64,000 nucleotides of DNA from Photobacterium piscicola (GCF_900166965.1 NZ_FUZI01000001.1:682001-746000), one strand, 5' to 3'; shown: positions 45,576 through 54,606, counted from the stretch's first letter. The notes: generated by a model from the letters alone, not told the origin. Translations and numbers: made by a program.

Positions 45576-45589
45576 CTTATTTAAATAAG
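45576..45589. repeat. CTTATTTAAATAAG palindrome before nagA
   Basis: A perfect 14-base palindrome 79 bases before the nagA start codon, made of the same half (CTTATTT) as the repeat about 90 bases upstream. Possible operator; short and AT-rich, so chance is not excluded. Confidence 0.35.
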
Positions 45590-45667
45590 GCACACTCGAT
45601 ATAGAGTAAAATCACCACTTTGCCTGCTAATTTATCACCAGGCTATAGAATTAAAGTGAGTAATCAG

Positions 45668-46801
45668 ATGTTTGCAATTATTAACACCAACGTATTCGAT
45701 GGTAAAACTATTCAAGAAAACCAAGCCATCTTTATTGAAAACGATCTTATTTCACGTATTGTTCCAATGTCTGATGTATCAGAAAGTGAATTACCACAAG
45801 AAACGTTTGATGCAAAAGGCTTACTCGCATCACCAGGCTTTATTGATGTACAACTAAATGGTTGTGGTGGTGTATTACTTAACACTGCTATCTGTAAAGA
45901 AACCCTTGAGACAATGAATCAAGCCAACTTAAAAGGTGGTACTACACAGTTTCTACCTACATTCATTACCAGCGATGCTGAGTCAATGATTGAAGTGCTT
46001 GATATGGTTGGAGCAATGGATGATCGCTTACAAAAAGGCGTGTTAGGTTTGCACCTTGAAGGCCCTTTCATCAGCACAGAAAAGAAAGGCGCGCACCGCG
46101 AAGAATTTATTCGCGAATTAGACAAAAATACGGCTAAATATCTTGCTGATAATGCAGATAAAATTTGCGTATTAACCGTTGCACCTGAGAATACTTCACA
46201 AGAAGTTATCGATATTGTTCGTAATGCAGGTATTACCGTATCATTAGGTCATACTAATGCAACTTACGAGCAAGTTGCAGAGAAGGAAGGTCTAACTATG
46301 GCCACTCATCTTTATAATGCAATGACACCACTAGGCTCTCGTGAACCAGGCGTTGTTGGTTACATCTTCGATAAAAAACCACATGCAGGTATTATTGTTG
46401 ACGGTATTCATGCTTCTTACCCATCAGTACGTATTGCCCACGAAATTTTAGGTGAGCAACTATTTATGGTAACTGATGCCGTTGCTCCAGCGGGCACAGA
46501 TATGACTGAGTTTGATATGGCCGGCTTACAAGCTTACGTAACTGACGGCAAATGTCATTACAAAGACGGTACAATCGCAGGTTCAGCGGTAACAATGGAA
46601 CAAGGTCTAAATAACCTTATCGATCACGTTGGCCTTTCTCGTGAAGAAGCATTACGTATGGCTACATTGTACCCAGCAAAAGCAATTAAAGTTGATAACG
46701 AATACGGCTTACTAAAAGCGGGCTACAAAGCAAATATCACATTGCTTTCTGATAATAACCAAGTTCAGCACGTTTACCAAATGGGTAAAAAAGCATTCTA
46801 A
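45668..46801 (+). CDS. nagA: N-acetylglucosamine-6-phosphate deacetylase
   Basis: A 377-residue amidohydrolase (E. coli 382) with GFIDVQLNGCGG, LHLEGPFIS, the metal histidines in LGHTNA and ATHLYNAMTPL, and the catalytic aspartate in VTDAVAPAGT. It makes glucosamine-6-phosphate from GlcNAc-6-phosphate in chitin and wall recycling. The ATG at 45668 has GTGAG seven bases upstream; sixteen extra upstream codons are not supported. nagB, nagC and nagE are not adjacent. A terminator follows. Confidence 0.96.
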   Translation: MFAIINTNVFDGKTIQENQAIFIENDLISRIVPMSDVSESELPQETFDAKGLLASPGFIDVQLNGCGGVLLNTAICKETLETMNQANLKGGTTQFLPTFITSDAESMIEVLDMVGAMDDRLQKGVLGLHLEGPFISTEKKGAHREEFIRELDKNTAKYLADNADKICVLTVAPENTSQEVIDIVRNAGITVSLGHTNATYEQVAEKEGLTMATHLYNAMTPLGSREPGVVGYIFDKKPHAGIIVDGIHASYPSVRIAHEILGEQLFMVTDAVAPAGTDMTEFDMAGLQAYVTDGKCHYKDGTIAGSAVTMEQGLNNLIDHVGLSREEALRMATLYPAKAIKVDNEYGLLKAGYKANITLLSDNNQVQHVYQMGKKAF

Positions 46802-46833
46802 TTTAAGTTCATAGCTTAAAGTAATAAAAAAGC

Positions 46834-46866
46834 AAAAGGCAGTCATTCAATAAATGGCTGCCTTTT
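46834..46866. terminator. Bidirectional terminator after nagA
   Basis: AAAAGGCAGTCATT / AAATGGCTGCCTTT arms with one mismatch and a short loop, T-rich on both sides; nagA and the next gene converge here. Confidence 0.85.
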
Positions 46867-46897
46867 TAGCAATGCGTTTTAATTTTGATGATTACAT

Positions 46898-47311
46898 CTA
46901 CGATGATGTTGTTGGAGTTATCATTGTTACTGTACGCTTTATTGGCGTAGAAAAAACGACCGTGTTACGTTTTTCAGCAACAGACATTTGATATTCTCGC
47001 AATTTGAAATAGCCGTAACTCACCACGATAGAGAAGAACAAATAAGACAGTGAAAATACAAAAGGTGAACTAAGCAAATTAGCCTTAACAACCCAGATTA
47101 CGCCAATCACAGTAATCACTAATTTCGCCATCATCGCCACAAGTAACATAAGTAATGCTAATTGCGGATAACGTGTCGCACGAAAAGCTAACCAATACGC
47201 CGTTCCTATCGCGATAGCTGCAATACCAAAGCCTGCCATAAACGAATGGAAATGCTCACCAGATAGTATTCCAGCAACGATAGATAACAAGATAACTAAT
47301 CCAAATATCAT
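46898..47311 (-). CDS. Small four-helix membrane protein, perhaps AtpI-like
   Basis: A 137-residue protein with four helices in the first 105 residues and a polar tail. The spacing of helices and the lysine in the third (MAKLVITVIGVIWVVKA) recall ATP synthase protein I, but the resemblance is weak and no atp genes are near. GAGG lies four bases before the ATG. Function unknown. Confidence 0.5.
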   Translation of the reverse strand: MIFGLVILLSIVAGILSGEHFHSFMAGFGIAAIAIGTAYWLAFRATRYPQLALLMLLVAMMAKLVITVIGVIWVVKANLLSSPFVFSLSYLFFSIVVSYGYFKLREYQMSVAEKRNTVVFSTPIKRTVTMITPTTSS

Positions 47312-47673
47312 ATATCCTCACTTATAATATCCACAAAACATCTCGATGTAGTCTCTAAATGTATTTTCTCACCTAAAGATCAACTTGTATATATGGAGTA
47401 AAAGATTCCATTAATGGCACTGTGCGTTTCTCAGTTGCAAAAAATAACCTAAGCAATTGTTATTAAATAATTATAGACGACAAATCAACTGATAAAATAC
47501 TTAATAACGATAGCGATACTTTATTATAAAAAGACTATTTTCAGTCATTAATACCATAAAAACAATATAAAGCAGTTTTTTCCACACCAAAGAAGCCAGG
47601 GATATGCCGATTTACCCACATTTAATCGTGAATATTAGATTAGAGGATTTATTTTTCATCATTAACGAAAAAA

Positions 47674-47703
47674 CCGCTATAAGCATGGATAAACTTATAA
47701 CGG
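47674..47703 (-). terminator. Intrinsic terminator after the 28-residue gene
   Basis: CCGTTATAAG / CTTATAGCGG on the minus strand (one G-U pair) with a 10-base loop and six T, ten bases past the stop codon. Confidence 0.8.
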
Positions 47704-47712
47704 CTTCAAAAA

Positions 47713-47799
47713 CTAATGAATAACAATGAGCATGAATATACTAATAGCCAATGTTATTGCACCCACAGTTAGTAATAATTCAAAGATATGTTTGGCCAT
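47713..47799 (-). CDS. Small membrane protein (28 aa) with structured leader
   Basis: ATG at 47799 and 28 codons to TAG. Residues 6-27 form one hydrophobic helix (ELLLTVGAITLAISIFM), with MAKH in front. A strong intrinsic terminator begins ten bases later, which argues for a real transcript. The ribosome site (GGTG) is weak and lies next to a small palindrome. I recognise no family. The alternative is a small RNA ending at this terminator. Confidence 0.5.
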   Translation of the reverse strand: MAKHIFELLLTVGAITLAISIFMLIVIH

Positions 47800-47815
47800 A
47801 TTACACCACGTGTTC

Positions 47816-47875
47816 AGTTACAACGTAACTTATTGCGGTTAATTAATAGCCTCGACTTCTTATGGTTAAGCGAGG
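47816..47875 (-). promoter_or_regulatory. Structured leader before the 28-residue gene
   Basis: Two RNA structures are possible ahead of the small gene: CCTCG / CGAGG (47850-47875, with an inner CTT / AAG pair) and AGTTAC / GTAACT (47816-47830), the latter starting 17 bases before the ATG. They could control translation. A TATACT at 47902-47907 could be the -10 element, but no good -35 is seen. Confidence 0.35.
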
Positions 47876-48152
47876 TATTAACCTTTTATTTCTGTAATAA
47901 TAGTATAATTATGAATACTAAATATTAGCTGAACAACTCACATCTGAATGTTAAATATTATATAGAAATGCACGCATTCGATTAATTTTTATCGTCACTA
48001 AAATTGCGACAAAATATACACAATTGTTACTTAAATAACATTTTTAATCATATTGTTATTTATTATCCATCGCAAATCACATTAATAAAATTGCTATTTA
48101 TAATTATAAATCACATAGTTAAGTTAATATTGGCTGTAATATTATCATTTAT

Positions 48153-48809
48153 ATGCACTTACTTTACTCGCTATCTGTTATTTTTTATGTTGTGACGAGT
48201 TTGGTAACAAGCTCAACACTGGCTGCCCCCATCAAAACAGTGATTAAATTATCACCAGTTCCCATAACACAACATACTGTCGAATTACCTTTAAATGAGT
48301 ATCATGCTTTAGAAATCTTAGCATTAAAGAAAGTAAGCAGCAGTCAGGTTCCTCGTCCTTATGAGATCCTATCAACTAACGATAAAGTGATGAACGATAT
48401 CAATCACAACAACATTCGAGATGACTATGAACGACTCTTACTCAGCCAATACCAACGACCTGAATATGTTGCTATGGGTATTTTAGCAGCAGCGCACTGG
48501 GACAGGCTCCTCGCAACACTTAATCAAAAAGATCGTATTCTCTCAATTACAGCCCTCAGTTTAATTACAAATAATATTGCTATTAATCAATGCTATTACT
48601 CATTACAACAGGTAGATAATACCTTGATATCACCCATATTAAATTATTTTAATACCGACCAGCAGCTAGTCATTAAAGATAAAGCAGAAGAAAAACTATT
48701 AGCTATTATAGCCACATCCCCATTCACTATTACCTTTGAACCACAACCTTGTCAGAGATTTACACTCTTGGCCGAGTCGATGTTACAAACTACATTCATC
48801 CCACAGTGA
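48153..48809 (+). CDS. Unrecognised exported protein with calcium-loop-like motif
   Basis: A 218-residue protein with a signal peptide (cleavage near LAAP, residue 25). Residues 82-93 read DINHNNIRDDYE, the pattern of an EF-hand or thrombospondin-type calcium loop. Two cysteines (about 142 and 200) could form a disulfide. I do not recognise a family and see no ribosome site before the ATG. It may be a periplasmic or outer-surface protein. Confidence 0.55.
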   Translation: MHLLYSLSVIFYVVTSLVTSSTLAAPIKTVIKLSPVPITQHTVELPLNEYHALEILALKKVSSSQVPRPYEILSTNDKVMNDINHNNIRDDYERLLLSQYQRPEYVAMGILAAAHWDRLLATLNQKDRILSITALSLITNNIAINQCYYSLQQVDNTLISPILNYFNTDQQLVIKDKAEEKLLAIIATSPFTITFEPQPCQRFTLLAESMLQTTFIPQ

Positions 48810-49038
48810 TTGTGGTTATATATCAATAGGAATGTAAACTTACCGGCTAAATTGACACAAAAACGACACGACAATTAATATACTGTGTCATCATAATTAA
48901 TTAAACAATATCCACTATATGTATATTTCTTTTTATATACATAGAAAAATACTATATTTATGATTTAATAGTGGTTTTTAGTAGTTCGCTGTATAATGTT
49001 CGACCTAAATTATTCAGCTATCACAGTTACGGAATCCA

Positions 49039-49956
49039 ATGAGTAAAATATCAACCTTTTTAAAAGGCATGGCGATGGGTGCAGCAGATGTTGTCCCTGG
49101 CGTGTCAGGCGGTACTATCGCATTCATCACCGGCATTTACGATACGCTGCTTGAAAGTATTCGTCGTATCAATCCAAGCTTAATAAGAATAATCCGCAAC
49201 GGTGGCATTAAAGCCGCATTTGAGCACGTTAATGGTACCTTCTTAATCTGTTTATTTGGTGGCATATTAACAAGTATCTTTACGTTAGCGAAAGTGATCA
49301 CTTGGATGCTCCATACTCATCCAATTCCATTATGGTCATTTTTCTTTGGCTTAATTATTATTTCCGTTATCCATATGCTTAAGCAAGTTGAAAAATGGAA
49401 TATTGGTAGTTTTATAGCCATTATTCTTGGTGTTGTATTTGCCTATGGTATTACCGTACTACACCCTGTAGCGATGGATCCTACGCCATTAAATATCTTT
49501 ATTGCTGGCGCTATCGCTATCTGTGCAATGATCTTACCAGGTATTTCTGGTAGCTTCATTTTACTCCTGCTTGGTATGTATGCTCCTATTCTTGCGGCTG
49601 CAAAATCAGTGGATGTATTCACACTTGGTTTATTTGCTGTTGGTTGCGTTGCTGGTCTGTTGACGTTCTCTCATGTACTGTCATGGATTCTACGCAATTA
49701 CCGTGATCTTGCCCTAACGCTACTAACAGGCTTAATGATTGGTACTTTAGGTAAGATTTGGCCTTGGAAAGAAGTGCTAACATGGCGTACAAATTCACAC
49801 GGTGAACAAGTGCCACTACTTGAGCATAACTTATCACCATTTAATTATGAGAATGTAACGGGTCACCCTGCTCTACTTGGTTATGCTATCGCTGCCATGA
49901 TTTTAGGTCTTGCCGTTGTTTGGGGTCTTGAAAAATATGCTGAACGTAATGACTAA
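49039..49956 (+). CDS. popT: DUF368 polyprenyl-phosphate translocase (PopT-like)
   Basis: A 305-residue protein with about eight helices, starting FLKGMAMGAADVVPGVSGGTIAFI, the signature of DUF368, with the second PGISGSF near residue 165. DUF368 proteins (PopT) were shown in Vibrio cholerae and Gram-positives to return undecaprenyl phosphate across the inner membrane for reuse in wall synthesis. GGAA precedes the ATG. It stands alone, followed by a terminator. Confidence 0.9.
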   Translation: MSKISTFLKGMAMGAADVVPGVSGGTIAFITGIYDTLLESIRRINPSLIRIIRNGGIKAAFEHVNGTFLICLFGGILTSIFTLAKVITWMLHTHPIPLWSFFFGLIIISVIHMLKQVEKWNIGSFIAIILGVVFAYGITVLHPVAMDPTPLNIFIAGAIAICAMILPGISGSFILLLLGMYAPILAAAKSVDVFTLGLFAVGCVAGLLTFSHVLSWILRNYRDLALTLLTGLMIGTLGKIWPWKEVLTWRTNSHGEQVPLLEHNLSPFNYENVTGHPALLGYAIAAMILGLAVVWGLEKYAERND

Positions 49957-49985
49957 TTGCCAGTAGCCTCAAAAAACATTTAAAG

Positions 49986-50010
49986 AGTAGCCGCCATGGC
50001 TACTTTTTTT
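49986..50010 (+). terminator. Intrinsic terminator after the DUF368 gene
   Basis: AGTAGCC / GGCTACT with a five-base loop and seven T, 30 bases past the stop codon. Confidence 0.92.
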
Positions 50011-50136
50011 ATTCTTTGAATCTTATCCATGCCGTTACATCACAAAAAATTACTCTGCACCTACCTTTTATAAACATCTCTATTCATAATTCATTTATGC
50101 CACATAGATTATCAGGAAACATTTAAGGATGAATGG

Positions 50137-50730
50137 ATGAAATACCAATGGTTAGTTCTTGCTTTGGCTTTAGTTGCTGGACTGTTTGCCCGTTACATGA
50201 TGGACAGTAACGATCCAGAAGTTGCACGTGAACCCTACTACCCAATGAATTATTTGGAATCAGGTACAGAGGTTATTGATTTATTTGCCCCTGAAGACGA
50301 ACGTATTCGTTTAGTCTATTTTGGCTACACACAATGTCCAGATATCTGTCCAACCTCGTTAGCTGTATTGTCAGCAGCTCTAAAGGCAATTCCACAACAA
50401 CAACGAGATAAATTATGGCCTGTTTTTATTAGTCTTGATCCAATGCGTGATTCAGCAGATAAAACAGCTCAATATGCGGCTTATTTTGACCCGACTATTA
50501 CAGGGGCAACAGGGACAGAACAACAAATTAAATCATTAGCAGACACATACGGCGTACTCTATATTAAAAACGAATTAAATAATTCCGAAATAAAATACGT
50601 CATTGATCACAATTCTTATTTTTATTTTTTAAAACCTTCCGGTGAGTTAATTAAAAAACTCCCTCATATGGCTAGTCCTGCTCAATTAATTGCAACGATT
50701 CCGATAATAACATCATCAATAACTGAGTAA
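50137..50730 (+). CDS. SCO1/SenC family copper protein
   Basis: A 197-residue thioredoxin-fold protein with an N-terminal membrane anchor (about residues 2-20). The copper ligands are present: Cys67 and Cys71 in CPDICP, and the distant histidine in VIDHNSYF. SCO proteins insert copper into the CuA site of cytochrome oxidase or act as periplasmic thiol reductases. No oxidase gene is close. AAGGATG precedes the ATG. Confidence 0.92.
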   Translation: MKYQWLVLALALVAGLFARYMMDSNDPEVAREPYYPMNYLESGTEVIDLFAPEDERIRLVYFGYTQCPDICPTSLAVLSAALKAIPQQQRDKLWPVFISLDPMRDSADKTAQYAAYFDPTITGATGTEQQIKSLADTYGVLYIKNELNNSEIKYVIDHNSYFYFLKPSGELIKKLPHMASPAQLIATIPIITSSITE

Positions 50731-51187
50731 TAAATGAATAAATAGAACTAAGACATAGATCATAATAGTCGACATGATTCATATCTATTATATTTAATAC
50801 TTAAATGATCTATTTTTTTAATTGCATAATATAAATAGCACTTATTTTTATCACTGCTTTTTTGCTCGTTTTTTAATCTATTATGTTATTTATTTGAGTA
50901 TTTGCAAAATTTTACATTTCCCTGACTTTAGGTACTATTAAAAACGAGAAATTACTTGTAACTCCTTATATTAAGCGGAGTTATGCTCAAGCCAATTTAA
51001 ATATAAATGCAAAAAAACGGTTAAATATGTACTTTTTTTATTCAAAAACGCGACAGATATCGGATTTTTTTTTCTTTGCTGAAAAAAATTAATGAGCAAT
51101 TATAACAAGTTATGCCATAATGAATTTGCCAACTCAAACTTTATTCAACAGTTGTAGTGGCTAAATCAATATGGAGATTATATAAAA
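50731..51187. other. Intergenic region upstream of lpp
   Basis: Extremely AT-rich, with several runs of T and A such as the eight-base T tract near 51064, which could act as an UP element for a strong lpp promoter. No gene or hairpin is supported. I could not fix -35 and -10 elements. Confidence 0.45.
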
Positions 51188-51451
51188 ATGAAACGTACTG
51201 TATCTATCTTAGCTGGTGTTTTACTAAGTGCTTCTCTTGTAGGTTGTTCTAGCTCTGATGAAGTAAGTCAAATGCAGCAACTAACTAACAAAGTTGACAC
51301 ACTGTCTGAGCAAGTTAGTGCGCTACAAGGTCAACAAGACCAAATCGTAGGCGCAGTAAATGATTCTCGTGCAGCATCTGACGCAGCATACCAAGAAGCA
51401 ATGCGTGCTAATAAGCGTATCGACCACATCGCTGGTTCATACACTAAGTAA
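51188..51451 (+). CDS. lpp: Major outer-membrane (Braun) lipoprotein
   Basis: An 87-residue lipoprotein with lipobox LVGC at Cys20. The mature part is one heptad coiled coil (VSQMQQLTNKVDTLSEQVSAL continuing), and the chain ends in lysine (SYTK), the residue that L,D-transpeptidases link to peptidoglycan. It tethers the outer membrane to the wall. It is about ten residues longer than E. coli Lpp. GGAG is upstream. A convergent L,D-transpeptidase gene is next to it. Confidence 0.93.
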   Translation: MKRTVSILAGVLLSASLVGCSSSDEVSQMQQLTNKVDTLSEQVSALQGQQDQIVGAVNDSRAASDAAYQEAMRANKRIDHIAGSYTK

Positions 51452-51475
51452 TCAATACTTAGCTATAAAATATCT

Positions 51476-51504
51476 AAAGAGATGGCTTATGTCGTCTCTT
51501 TTTA
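51476..51504 (+). terminator. Intrinsic terminator after lpp
   Basis: AAAGAGA / TCTCTTT around a 12-base loop with further pairing inside, then TTT on the plus strand. Confidence 0.7.
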
Positions 51505-51658
51505 TTTGTCTATCTTTACAATAATAATTATAAATAACCCTTCTCAATTCCAACCACATTATCTCAAATAAAAATAAAATACAGATCACAATAATATAAA
51601 GTTAATACATTATTAATGTGATTATCATATTTTATTTTTCAAATAATATGCAAAAAAA

Positions 51659-51680
51659 AACGAGATAATATTATCTCGTT
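51659..51680. terminator. Terminator after the L,D-transpeptidase gene
   Basis: A perfect 22-base palindrome, AACGAGATAAT / ATTATCTCGTT, with a nine-A run on the left that becomes the T run on the minus strand. Confidence 0.85.
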
Positions 51681-51701
51681 TATATAGTAACAACGGGCTT
51701 A

Positions 51702-52607
51702 CTATGATTTTAAAATTACAGGAAGACCTGATTGTTTATCCAGTTCTGAATATAGTCGTTTCGTTGCCTTAGTATCACCTTCTACATCTTTTAATAAGAC
51801 TTCTGGTGCATCAAGACTTTTCTTAACCCCTATCTGAGATTCGCTCTTTGACAGTGGTGAATGTACTTCTACAATTAACTCACCATCAGGATCTCGTGAC
51901 GTTTTTACGGGTTGATTAATAATTTGAACTTGAGTACCAAGAGCTACATGTGGAAACAGCCACTCAACATCCCAAGGGTTCATACGAATACAGCCGCCAC
52001 TAACACGCATACCGATACCAAAATCTTTATTGGTACCATGAATAAGGTATTCGCCATGACCGTAGGCCAATCGCATTTTATAATCACCCAATGGGTTATC
52101 AGGCCCTGCGGGAACCACAGCCGGAAGAATATCCCCTTTTGCTGCATGCTCTTTACGGATTGAGGCTGGCGGTGTCCATGTTGGGTTTTTTACTTTTTCA
52201 CTGATGGAAGTAGTCATACTTGGTGTTTCACGACCAACGCGACCAATACCAATAGGAAAAACGTACACAATAGAAGCATCATCTTTTGGAAAATAGTAAA
52301 GACGTAATTCAGCAAGATTGACCACGATGCCTTTATGAGCAACATCTGGCAATATAACTTGGGTAGGTATTTGTAATAGCTTTCCTGGCTGTGGTAAAAA
52401 AGGATCAATACCTTTATTTGCGGCCATCATTCCAAGAAAACCCACGTTATATTTATTTGCAATATCAGCAAGGCTATCCCCTTGCTTTACTTCGTAATAT
52501 TCTGCTGTACCAACGATATTACTACCATTGGTTGGTAGCTTATATTCAATTGCATGCGCTGCGGATGAAGCTAAACATGTGAGTGACAAAAGTAATGCGC
52601 GGTACAC
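51702..52607 (-). CDS. LysM-YkuD L,D-transpeptidase (ErfK/YbiS type)
   Basis: An exported enzyme of about 301 residues: signal peptide ending AHA, a LysM wall-binding repeat (YYEVKQGDSLADIANKYNV), and a YkuD catalytic domain with HGTNKDFGIGMRVSGGCIRM holding the active cysteine and histidine. ErfK/YbiS enzymes attach Lpp to peptidoglycan, and the convergent lpp neighbour fits. I chose the GTG at 52607, with GGAG eight bases upstream; the ATG at 52643 has none. The C-terminal 60 residues are an extra helical tail. Confidence 0.9.
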   Translation of the reverse strand: MYRALLLSLTCLASSAAHAIEYKLPTNGSNIVGTAEYYEVKQGDSLADIANKYNVGFLGMMAANKGIDPFLPQPGKLLQIPTQVILPDVAHKGIVVNLAELRLYYFPKDDASIVYVFPIGIGRVGRETPSMTTSISEKVKNPTWTPPASIRKEHAAKGDILPAVVPAGPDNPLGDYKMRLAYGHGEYLIHGTNKDFGIGMRVSGGCIRMNPWDVEWLFPHVALGTQVQIINQPVKTSRDPDGELIVEVHSPLSKSESQIGVKKSLDAPEVLLKDVEGDTKATKRLYSELDKQSGLPVILKS

Positions 52608-52847
52608 GACAATATCTCCGGTTAAGATCTTACAAACATTCAATCATGGATGTAAAACGCTGTAATTAATTATACATACAATAACTATATTTAATTATTA
52701 CATGTGTTTTTAAGCTTTACTGCCATACTACTTGATATTATTTTAATCTACTAGTTTATCGGTAACAGTAAATCTACAATAATATTGATCACAACAAACC
52801 AAGGAACAGCATGATAGTGTCATTTGATTATAACCTCTCATAAAAAA

Positions 52848-52880
52848 GAGCTGTTAAATCTTGGTAAGACCTAACAGCTC
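52848..52880 (-). terminator. Intrinsic terminator after the desaturase gene
   Basis: GAGCTGTTA / TAACAGCTC perfect arms, 15-base loop, six T on the minus strand. Confidence 0.88.
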
Positions 52881-52898
52881 AATCAGTATTTTTAAATA

Positions 52899-54032
52899 TT
52901 AAACAGTATATTGTTGGAGTAAATACTTCCATTCTCGTCGCTGTTGATTTAATTTCTGTCTAATCAACTCATACTGTTGCATAAATTCAAAGTTTTCATA
53001 ATTATTTGCTAATTTTTTTTGCTTTAAATCTATTAAGCGTTTATTTACTTGGTAATAATCAGAAATTTTACTCATTAAGGATTCATATTCAAATTGTAAT
53101 TGTTGCAAACGCGCACTGTTATTTGGTAATGATTTCAATTTGTTCTGTAACCGCATAAATTCCATTTTTGTCCGCGTTTTTTCTATCCTATCTGCTGGTG
53201 TTACTTTTAAATTTGTTGTCCAGCCAAGCCATGAGCAACTTTTGATCAACCATTTTGTTGGATCAAATTGCCACCAGCAAATGCCGTTGCGGTAATCATT
53301 TTCAAAAATATGATGATAATTATGATAGCCCTCACCAAATGTTAGCCATGCAATAATGCCATTATCACGCGCACTATTTCTATCGGTATAAGGTTGAGAT
53401 CCCCACTTATGAGCCAATGAATTAATAAAAAAGGTCGTATGGTGACTTAATACTAATCGCAAAACACCAACAAACAACAAAGCTCCCCATAAATTACCAA
53501 GCAATAACCCAACCACAACAGGCACCCCGATATTCATGATGGCGGCTAATAATAAGTAATACTTGTGTTGCCAGACAACGATAGGATCTTGTTGTAAATC
53601 AACACAATTTGAATAATCATGATAACGGCTAGCTTGATATTGTCGTAACATCCAACCGATGTGACTATAGAAAAATCCTTTTTTAGCTGAGTATGGGTCT
53701 TTGTTATTATTATCTACATAACGATGATGAATTCGATGATCAGCACACCAATGTAGAATACTATTTTGCAAAGCAAATGCGCCGCCAAGAGCAAACATCA
53801 TTCGCAAAAAACGATTTGCTTGATAACTTTGATGTGCCCATAAACGGTGGTAACCCGCTGTAATTGACATACCACAACAGCAAAAAGCCACGATGGTCAT
53901 CACGACAAGCGTAAGATCGAGGTTATAAAAATAAAGGTATAGCGGCACACCAATAATCGCGATTAAAAACGTGAGCGTAAATAGAGCTACATTTAACCAA
54001 ATAATAGGCGGTTTTTGCTGTTGAGGTATCAT
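52899..54032 (-). CDS. Acyl-CoA delta-9-type fatty acid desaturase with coiled-coil tail
   Basis: A 377-residue membrane desaturase. The three histidine boxes that hold the di-iron site are present: HRLWAH, HRIHHRY and HNYHH. Four membrane helices precede and separate them. After about residue 285 comes an unusual charged, helical tail of some 90 residues, likely a coiled coil, which is not part of the enzyme core. It introduces a double bond into acyl chains. AAGG is before the ATG. Confidence 0.9.
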   Translation of the reverse strand: MIPQQQKPPIIWLNVALFTLTFLIAIIGVPLYLYFYNLDLTLVVMTIVAFCCCGMSITAGYHRLWAHQSYQANRFLRMMFALGGAFALQNSILHWCADHRIHHRYVDNNNKDPYSAKKGFFYSHIGWMLRQYQASRYHDYSNCVDLQQDPIVVWQHKYYLLLAAIMNIGVPVVVGLLLGNLWGALLFVGVLRLVLSHHTTFFINSLAHKWGSQPYTDRNSARDNGIIAWLTFGEGYHNYHHIFENDYRNGICWWQFDPTKWLIKSCSWLGWTTNLKVTPADRIEKTRTKMEFMRLQNKLKSLPNNSARLQQLQFEYESLMSKISDYYQVNKRLIDLKQKKLANNYENFEFMQQYELIRQKLNQQRREWKYLLQQYTV

Positions 54033-54123
54033 CCTTGTTCACCTTATTTTCAGCGTACACATGTAAGCCACATTATACCGACCGCTTGAGTGATTCAACT
54101 AACCACCACAATTAGCGTTATTA

Positions 54124-54606
54124 CTACGCCAATAATGTGATTCCCACCACATCAAAACGAGCATTTATGCAACGATAACTGGCTTCTGAAGCTTGATAAT
54201 AACCTGCAGGCATTGATTCTTTTAGCCCTGCGTCTACTAACGTATTATATTCCTCTCGTGTCATGATGACATATTCAAGATGCTCATCAATAATCGTCTT
54301 AATATTGTCAATCGTTGCTTCATCATCACGTACTAAGGTTTTTAAATACCCAGTGAGCACCGATAACGGCATTATCATCTCTCTTACAAGCAATTTCCGT
54401 TCCTGAATATGATGCGCCGCAACCGTTCGTTTACCAATATTAAATATCTGTATCCAATCGGGTTTACCTTGCTTTGTCACTAATCCATGTTGGTAGCAAT
54501 AATATGACTCTAAAAACGTTCGTAAATGACTATACCGCTCGGAATAAACTTCTAAATAAATATGTTGTAATTCAAGATTAGCATTAAAGTTATTGATCTC
54601 ATTCAT
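54124..54606 (-). CDS. Unrecognised 160-residue protein
   Basis: A soluble, mostly helical protein with no signal peptide, membrane segment or metal motif. I recognise no family. AAGGA six bases before the ATG supports the start. It is divergent from msrP. Its C-terminal part (MTREEYNTLVDAGLKE) is plain helix. Confidence 0.55.
   Translation of the reverse strand: MNEINNFNANLELQHIYLEVYSERYSHLRTFLESYYCYQHGLVTKQGKPDWIQIFNIGKRTVAAHHIQERKLLVREMIMPLSVLTGYLKTLVRDDEATIDNIKTIIDEHLEYVIMTREEYNTLVDAGLKESMPAGYYQASEASYRCINARFDVVGITLLA

Larger units (their letters stand above)
45107..45667. other. Intergenic region with repeats upstream of nagA
   Basis: The divergent control region between the DmsC-like gene and nagA. 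The left two thirds show no gene. The right third carries three AT palindromic elements, listed separately, that could be sites for the regulator of nagA. I could not place a promoter with confidence. Confidence 0.5.
47312..48152. other. Intergenic region holding one small gene
   Basis: Eight hundred and forty AT-rich bases. The small gene at 47713-47799, its leader and its terminator occupy the middle. The stretches 47312-47665 and 47910-48152 show no gene or repeat I can support. Confidence 0.5.

Noticed and set aside
48004-48195. A 63-codon frame overlapping the start of the exported orphan protein
   Set aside because: It covers spacer DNA, has no ribosome site and overlaps a better-supported signal-peptide gene.
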